10,367 bases of DNA from contig JAEZKW010000325.1 in assembly GCA_023415375.1 (NCBI GenBank), forward strand, positions 1 through 10,367, written 5' to 3'. A program made the translations under genes and the position numbers. The DNA comes from Bacillota bacterium. GTDB lineage: Bacteria > Bacillota > UBA4882 > UBA8346. The notes beneath the pieces were generated by a model. It made no database searches and had not been told where the DNA came from. It saw only the letters and a list, made by a program, of their open reading frames with translations. Below, one piece after another: positions 6,405 to 10,367 of this stretch. How positions within the stretch are numbered: position 1 is the stretch's first letter; each line of letters begins with the position of its first letter.

Positions 6405-7040
6405 CTAATCCTCAGTTGTTTCCCCTTTCTTTTCCCCAATCATCAAAAACATCGGATATTGTTTTTCCAAACCATTTTCCAACATTTTGGTATTATTATA
6501 ACATATTTTCCAGCGAATATTTTCAAACCCATATTGGATCATCTTATCCGTGAGTTCATATCGGTTAAAACCATTATGACCATTGAACCCTTTATCATGA
6601 AAAGTTCCGTCTTCCTCATCGAGGTCGGCGATACATAAGGTTCCTCCCGGATTTAATATTTTGGAAAAGGAATCAATTATTCTGTCGGTATCAAGGATAT
6701 GATGTAATGCCATTAAGGAATAAATCATATCAAACTTCAGATCTTTAAACTCCCCTTCGGTCAAATCCAGCAGCATTGGCGCCATATTTTTAACTCCGGC
6801 ATTCTTTATTTTTCCTACCAGAACATCAAGCATACCTTGGGAATTATCGCCAAGTGTTATATGCTTCAAATATGGTTGCAAACAAAAACTCAACACCCCT
6901 GTACCGCATCCGTATTCCATGGCATTCATTTTATCAAGGCCTGGTATGGCAGCTATTATTTCATCCGTCACTATCCGGGCTCTTTCAATTCGTTTAGGTT
7001 CATTATCCCAATTGAAGGCCAACTCATCAAAATTCTCCAT
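6405..7040 (-). CDS. Class I SAM-dependent methyltransferase
   Basis: A 211-residue methyltransferase of the UbiE/Methyltransf_25-like kind. Motif I is MEYGCGTGVLSFCL (41-54). An acidic residue at the end of strand two appears in LGDNSQGML (63-71), LLDLTEGEF (90-98) fits motif II, and FDMIYSLMALHHILD (103-117) is the typical motif with paired histidines. ILNPGGTLCIADLDEEDG (128-145) is the post-motif strand. The substrate is unknown. The ATG at 7038-7040 was chosen over a TTG three bases upstream because GGGAGG then sits 7 bases away. This is the first gene of the leftward series after the trpB terminator, so a promoter must lie in 7041-7133, but I could not pick convincing -35 and -10 boxes there. 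Confidence 0.87.
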   Translation of the reverse strand: MENFDELAFNWDNEPKRIERARIVTDEIIAAIPGLDKMNAMEYGCGTGVLSFCLQPYLKHITLGDNSQGMLDVLVGKIKNAGVKNMAPMLLDLTEGEFKDLKFDMIYSLMALHHILDTDRIIDSFSKILNPGGTLCIADLDEEDGTFHDKGFNGHNGFNRYELTDKMIQYGFENIRWKICYNNTKMLENGLEKQYPMFLMIGEKKGETTED

Positions 7041-7133
7041 CAAATTGCCTCCCGTAAAATTAAATTCAATGCTCCTGATAGTTCTCTGCCTTCTTTCTAA
7101 TATTTTATTAAAATAATCTCATATGGAACGATG

Positions 7134-7167
7134 AATAAAAACCCGCTCCTTATGCCGGATAGCGGGT
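7134..7167 (-). terminator. Rho-independent terminator of trpB
   Basis: On the minus strand a perfect 7-base stem, ACCCGCT (7161-7167) with AGCGGGT (7141-7147), encloses a 13-base loop and is followed directly by TTTTTATTC. It lies about 50 bases past the trpB stop and separates trpB transcription from the methyltransferase-led series. Confidence 0.85.
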
Positions 7168-7214
7168 AAATTCATCATTTTATTTTTAAAAAAAGGTGTC
7201 AAGCCACGCTGTAT

Positions 7215-8582
7215 TCAGGTTTCAGGCAGTTTTTTCAACGACATCGCGACTTTTTCAGCAGGGTAATCGTAATCTTCGATTTTTCCGGTTAAGTACAGAT
7301 CGTAGGCGCCGAGATCAAAATGGCCGTGGCCGCTCAATCCGAATAATATCGTTTTAGGTTCCTGGGTCTCGCGGCAATGGACTGCTTCCATGATGGCTCC
7401 GCAGATGGCATGAGCTGATTCGGGCGCGGGTAAAATCCCTTCCGTTTTGGTAAATAAGGCAGCCGCATTAAATACATCGGTCTGATTTACGGCCAGCGCC
7501 TCGATAAGGTTATCACGGAGCAACTGGCTAACTAATGGTGAATCCCCATGATAACGCAAACCCCCGGCGTGAATCCCGGCAGGCATAAAGTCATGGCCTA
7601 AAGTGTACATCATCATAATTGGAGCCATTTTCGCGGTGTCGCCGTAATCATAGGCATAGACTCCTTTGGTCAGTGTCGGACAAGCCGTAGGTTCGACCGC
7701 CACGATCTTAATGTTTTTGCCGTTTAATTTATCGGGAATAAACGGAAAACTTAAGCCGGCAAAATTACTGCCGCCTCCACAACTTGCCAAAATTACGTCG
7801 GGATAATCGCCGACCTTGGCCAGTTGCATTTTGGCCTCCTGCCCAATCACGGTCTGATGCAGGCACACATGATTCAAAACACTACCCAAGGCATAATTGG
7901 TATCCGAGTGAGTTACCGCGTCTTCCACCGCTTCACTGATGGCCGCGCCTAAACTTCCGGGAGAATCCGGGTCTTCAGTCAATATCGAACGTCCGGCATG
8001 GGTCCGGTCGCTGGGGCTGGCAAACACCTCGGAACCCCACATTTGCATCAGAGAACGACGGTAAGGTTTTTGATGGTAGCTCACTTTGACCATATAGACC
8101 GTACACTCCAAACCGAACATTGTACAGGCAAGACTTAGGGCGCTGCCCCATTGTCCGGCCCCGGTTTCAGTGGCCAGACGCTTGATACCGGCCTTTTTGT
8201 TGTAATAAGCTTGAGGAATTGCGGTATTGGGTTTATGGCTGCCGGCGGGGCTTACGCCCTCATATTTATAGTAAATCTTAGCCGGAGTCTTCAGTTCCTG
8301 TTCTAGGCGGTAAGCCCGAAACATCGGGGCGGGGCGCCATAAACGGTAAATATTTAAAACCTCTTCAGGAATGGGGATCCATCGTTCCCGGCTGACTTCC
8401 TGCAGGATTAAATCCATTGGAAAAATGGGCAGCAAATCATCGGGCACTAGCGGTTTTTTCGTTTGGGGATTTAAGCCCGGCGGTGGCAGATGAGGCATAT
8501 CCGCCTGAATGTTATACCAATGTTTGGGAATTTCATTTTCATCCAATAAAATTTTGGTAGGTCCCTGACCAGCTTCACTCAT
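7215..8582 (-). CDS. trpB: Tryptophan synthase beta chain, TrpB2 type
   Basis: A 455-residue PLP enzyme that joins indole and L-serine to make L-tryptophan. Length and N-terminal extension (about 50 residues before the RPAPMFRAYRLEQEL segment at 83-97) mark it as the longer TrpB2 class, not the ~400-residue TrpB1. Key features: GSHKPNTA (114-121) with Lys117 as the PLP lysine, ETGAGQWG (139-146) with Glu139 as the catalytic acid, the phosphate loop SCGGGSN (267-273), EGILPAPESAHA (381-392), and SGHGHFD (417-423) with the serine expected to meet the PLP ring nitrogen. All catalytic residues are present, so it should be active. The ATG is preceded by AGAGGAGA. No trpA or other trp gene lies in the window, which fits the common picture of solitary TrpB2 proteins working without a TrpA partner, for example in indole salvage. 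It is followed by its own terminator. Confidence 0.95.
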   Translation of the reverse strand: MSEAGQGPTKILLDENEIPKHWYNIQADMPHLPPPGLNPQTKKPLVPDDLLPIFPMDLILQEVSRERWIPIPEEVLNIYRLWRPAPMFRAYRLEQELKTPAKIYYKYEGVSPAGSHKPNTAIPQAYYNKKAGIKRLATETGAGQWGSALSLACTMFGLECTVYMVKVSYHQKPYRRSLMQMWGSEVFASPSDRTHAGRSILTEDPDSPGSLGAAISEAVEDAVTHSDTNYALGSVLNHVCLHQTVIGQEAKMQLAKVGDYPDVILASCGGGSNFAGLSFPFIPDKLNGKNIKIVAVEPTACPTLTKGVYAYDYGDTAKMAPIMMMYTLGHDFMPAGIHAGGLRYHGDSPLVSQLLRDNLIEALAVNQTDVFNAAALFTKTEGILPAPESAHAICGAIMEAVHCRETQEPKTILFGLSGHGHFDLGAYDLYLTGKIEDYDYPAEKVAMSLKKLPET

Positions 8583-8781
8583 CTCTATACACTCTCCTCT
8601 ACTTTCCTATGCTTTGCTCTAAAATGTCGATTCTATATATTATTCAAAACCGGATTGGATTTTCCTTCCAGCAAAGTCCTAAAAATTATTCTGTCAGGAA
8701 GCCTTATAAGATTTTTCCCGCGTATAACATTATCTTGAAGATACCTCTGTTAATGATTGGATCAAAATAAACCTTTTTAAA
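8583..8781 (-). other. Leader/promoter region of trpB
   Basis: About 200 bases between the DUF4259 stop and the trpB start. No terminator-like hairpin is visible just after DUF4259, so readthrough into trpB is possible. I looked for a T-box or trp attenuator and saw neither a T-box consensus nor a Trp-rich leader peptide. AT-rich boxes occur but none gives a convincing sigma-A promoter with good spacing. Confidence 0.35.
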
Positions 8782-9318
8782 TTATTTTTTACTTGATGTC
8801 AGGCTACACCGATACCTCAAATTTTTTACTTCCTGAATCCATCTCTCATAGTCCGCGCTTTCTTTCCATAACTCCGTTAACTCCGAATGATCCAGCACTA
8901 AATCAATGGATGCAACGGCATATTCGGATAAGGAGTCAAGAATAAGATTCCATTTTTGAGCTTTGGTGCAGTCTTTCCACAATGTTTCCGACTTGTTTTC
9001 AAGCGCATTCGTTTTGGCAAGTTCATTAAAAACCGAAACCAACTCTTTACTATATGTTTTATTCTTTTCAAGCCATTTTTTCAGTGTGGGAGGAAGAGCA
9101 AAGCTGGGCTTTCCTAATAAGGCGGATACGATTTCAGCAGCAGCCAACGCTTGCGATGCCAAATCGTCATCAATCAGCACCTTTTTGTTTGCATGATAAG
9201 TACTGAACAGCTCCCCGAATTTAAGGGCCACGATTGCCAAATTTTTTTCTTCTTCAAGCCCGAAAATCCAGTCCTGCGCACTATCGTTTTCAAATGTTTT
9301 GATTCCCCAATATCCCAT
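8782..9318 (-). CDS. DUF4259 family protein
   Basis: A 178-residue protein with the family's opening signature MGYWGIKTFENDSAQDWIFGLEE (1-23), whose usual form is MGxWGxxxFxNDxAxDW, and a typical end in LTELWKESADYERWIQEVKNLRYR (147-170). The middle is helical, with an alanine-rich stretch LASQALAAAEIVSALLG (53-69). It has no signal peptide or membrane segment and is probably cytosolic. The biochemical role of DUF4259 is unknown to me. The ATG at 9316-9318 was chosen because the signature starts there and AGAGGTGA lies 8-9 bases upstream; an open frame continues 17 codons further but carries no family sequence. It sits between a decayed reductase gene and trpB with no visible functional link to either. 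Confidence 0.85.
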   Translation of the reverse strand: MGYWGIKTFENDSAQDWIFGLEEEKNLAIVALKFGELFSTYHANKKVLIDDDLASQALAAAEIVSALLGKPSFALPPTLKKWLEKNKTYSKELVSVFNELAKTNALENKSETLWKDCTKAQKWNLILDSLSEYAVASIDLVLDHSELTELWKESADYERWIQEVKNLRYRCSLTSSKK

Positions 9319-9500
9319 CGATAATTTCACCTCTATGATTTTTGAGTAACTAAACGGATCAAGGAGCAAGCTTGGCCAAAGAATCGCCTCTATCCATCAA
9401 GTACAGCAAGATTCTGGATATTCAATTGAGTTTCCTGCTATTTACATTTCACTGGAAATGCTTAAAAGAAATTAAGACCGTTCCGGTTCAGTCCCATCTT

Positions 9501-9537
9501 AAAAAAATCCCTTATCCAAAAACCGGATAAAAGGATT
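9501..9537 (-). terminator. Rho-independent terminator after the truncated reductase
   Basis: On the minus strand AATCC-TT-TTATCC pairs with GGATAA-G-GGATT around a 7-base loop, giving two helical blocks of five and six pairs with a small internal loop, followed by TTTTT. It begins about 20 bases after homology to the reductase ends, so the deletion brought the broken gene up against a terminator, probably its original one. Confidence 0.8.
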
Positions 9538-9557
9538 TCAAACTGACAATTTGATCG

Positions 9558-9879
9558 CCCAATGTCATGTTCTTTGGCGACTTCAACCGCACGGTTTACT
9601 GCAAACAAAGCGTTTAACACTCCCGGACCAAGATTCCCATCGTGATTTTCGAACACACCGGATTGTTTCAGCAAAGTGGGTTCAGCGTTTACATCAACAA
9701 AGCCCCTTTTGATATGGTCCACAAATCGGGCTACACGATTTAAACCGTGAAAATATACCCCATCCCTGCTTGATTCGGGTATGAACCCTGGCACAAATAT
9801 CAGCTTTTTCCTCAGTCATGCCATTGTTTATCAGAACCCGTTTAATCTCCGCCTTCATTGTTTCAAAAGGGACTCTCAT
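9558..9879 (-). pseudogene. Frameshifted, truncated Ldh_2-family reductase (2,3-diketo-L-gulonate reductase-like)
   Basis: The ATG at 9877-9879, with AAGGAGG 10 bases upstream, opens MRVPFETMKAEIKRVLINNG and continues through EEKADICARVHT, a normal N-terminus for the malate/L-lactate dehydrogenase (Ldh_2, DlgD/YiaK-like) family of NAD(P)H reductases. Near 9774-9780 the match moves to another frame, where it resumes as ESSRDGVYFHGLNRVARFV, equivalent to the family's TESxxDGVYSHGxNR; the conserved serine is Phe here. One extra base in the CCC run there would explain the shift. Homology then runs through NRAVEVAKEHDIG and stops at about 9558. The NAD-binding core and the rest of a protein normally of about 330 residues are absent, and a terminator follows at once. 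About 107 family residues remain in two frames. A sequencing error could account for the frameshift, but not for the missing two thirds. Confidence 0.85.
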
Positions 9880-9998
9880 GCTATAGTATCCTCCTTGCAT
9901 AACTACTTTGAGCGAAATATATTATCAATGACATTGTCTTACTGGTTCCCAAAGGGCTTGATACATTTCGTGGTCAGTTTCACCTGCGATTGAATGGC

Positions 9999-10041
9999 AA
10001 AACCAAAACCCCCTATTCAGATATTCACCTGAAAAGGGGGT
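9999..10041 (-). terminator. Rho-independent terminator of the basic small ORF
   Basis: On the minus strand ACCCCCT (10035-10041) pairs with AGGGGGT (10008-10014). Inside, TTCAG pairs with CTGAA across one A-A-type mismatch, making a 7+5 pair stem with an 8-base loop, followed by TTTTGGTTTT. It starts about 37 bases after the stop of the gene at 10078-10341. Confidence 0.85.
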
Positions 10042-10077
10042 CACGAAATTCAATACTCAATATTGATCCGGAATAAC

Positions 10078-10341
10078 TTAAGCATAAACATCAATTCTAA
10101 CGCCAATGATGGAGTAAAGATGCGTACCCTTTTTGACAGGGGGATATTTATAGGGATTTGGGACCGGGACCGCTTTTTTATTGGACTTAATTTGCTTTTT
10201 CGCTACTTGTTCAGTTTTTCTTTCATGATCCGAGCCGTTTACTTTTGGTTTTGAAGTGGGTCTTGGAGTGGTTTTCGGGCTCTTTTTCGGTATACTATAG
10301 TCCATACTGGATTTATAATTCGAATGACTGATAGTGTTCAT
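10078..10341 (-). CDS. Small basic Pro/Lys-rich protein, unknown
   Basis: An 87-residue protein I do not recognise. It is strongly basic and low in hydrophobic residues: residues 18-35 are rich in Pro, Lys, Thr and Ser (PKKSPKTTPRPTSKPK), 39-58 in charged residues (HERKTEQVAKKQIKSNKK), and only the end, GTHLYSIIGVRIDVYA (72-87), looks like an ordered hydrophobic strand pair. Much of it is likely disordered. There is no signal peptide or transmembrane segment. The call rests on a good ribosome site (GGAGGG, 5 bases before the ATG at 10339-10341) and a strong terminator right after the stop, which together mark a monocistronic unit or the last gene of one. A nucleic-acid-binding or spore-associated role would fit the composition but is a guess. 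Confidence 0.65.
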   Translation of the reverse strand: MNTISHSNYKSSMDYSIPKKSPKTTPRPTSKPKVNGSDHERKTEQVAKKQIKSNKKAVPVPNPYKYPPVKKGTHLYSIIGVRIDVYA

Positions 10342-10367
10342 AGTTTCCCTCCAATGGCAACTCTTTG

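Noticed and set aside
513..7040. Possible integron-like cassette array (many small one-direction resistance-like genes)
   Set aside because: No integrase gene and no attC-like imperfect palindromes at gene ends; gaps as short as 23 bases and ribosome sites fit an ordinary operon-like series.
8583..8781. T-box, trp attenuator or sporulation-type promoter upstream of trpB
   Set aside because: No T-box consensus or Trp-rich leader peptide was found; a TGAATA...CATTTTA pair is only 14 bases apart, shorter than expected for a sigma-G promoter.
9926..9936. CAATG-A-CATTG short palindrome upstream of the broken reductase gene
   Set aside because: Five-base arms are too short to call an operator without other copies or a linked regulator gene.

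Overview
The window looks like chromosome of a Gram-positive, Firmicutes/Clostridia-like bacterium. It is moderately AT-rich, with strong GGAGG-type ribosome binding sites, several TTG starts, hairpin-plus-T-run terminators, and proteins of families common in that phylum (MgtC/SapB, a TrpB2-type tryptophan synthase beta chain, an Eis-like acetyltransferase, DUF4259). The species cannot be named from sequence alone. Nearly everything is coded on the minus strand. The exception is a partial plus-strand gene at the left edge (1-507) that resembles a CYTH domain and converges tail-to-tail on its neighbour with a 5-base gap.

Reading right to left, in the direction of transcription: (1) 10078-10341, a small basic Pro/Lys-rich orphan gene with its own terminator. 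(2) 9558-9879, a frameshifted and truncated 2,3-diketo-L-gulonate reductase-like pseudogene that runs into a terminator. (3) 8782-9318, a DUF4259 gene. (4) 7215-8582, a TrpB2-type gene with no trpA beside it, closed by a terminator at 7134-7167. (5) 513-7040, a leftward series of eight small-molecule-modifying or membrane genes with no convincing internal terminator: a class I methyltransferase, an MBL-fold hydrolase with a variant metal motif, a GNAT, a TcmP/LCMT-like methyltransferase, a VOC/glyoxalase protein, MgtC/SapB, a phosphinothricin-acetyltransferase-like GNAT, and an Eis-like acetyltransferase.

The most informative structure is in 2371-3993. A two-gene unit, VOC protein followed by GNAT acetyltransferase, is present twice, on either side of mgtC. 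The right copy keeps an intact VOC gene, but its GNAT is reduced to a 25-codon in-frame remnant joining the GNAT start to the GNAT C-terminus. The left copy keeps an intact GNAT, but its VOC gene has lost about 326 bases from the middle. This is segmental duplication followed by reciprocal loss by internal deletion, leaving one working copy of each gene separated by mgtC.

Functionally, segment (5) reads as a set of detoxification or modification enzymes (three acetyltransferases, two methyltransferases, one VOC, one MBL hydrolase). Whether they act on a common substrate is unknown. I did not find a convincing new defence, mobile or RNA system. There are no tRNA or rRNA genes, CRISPR arrays, transposases or integrases that I can support.
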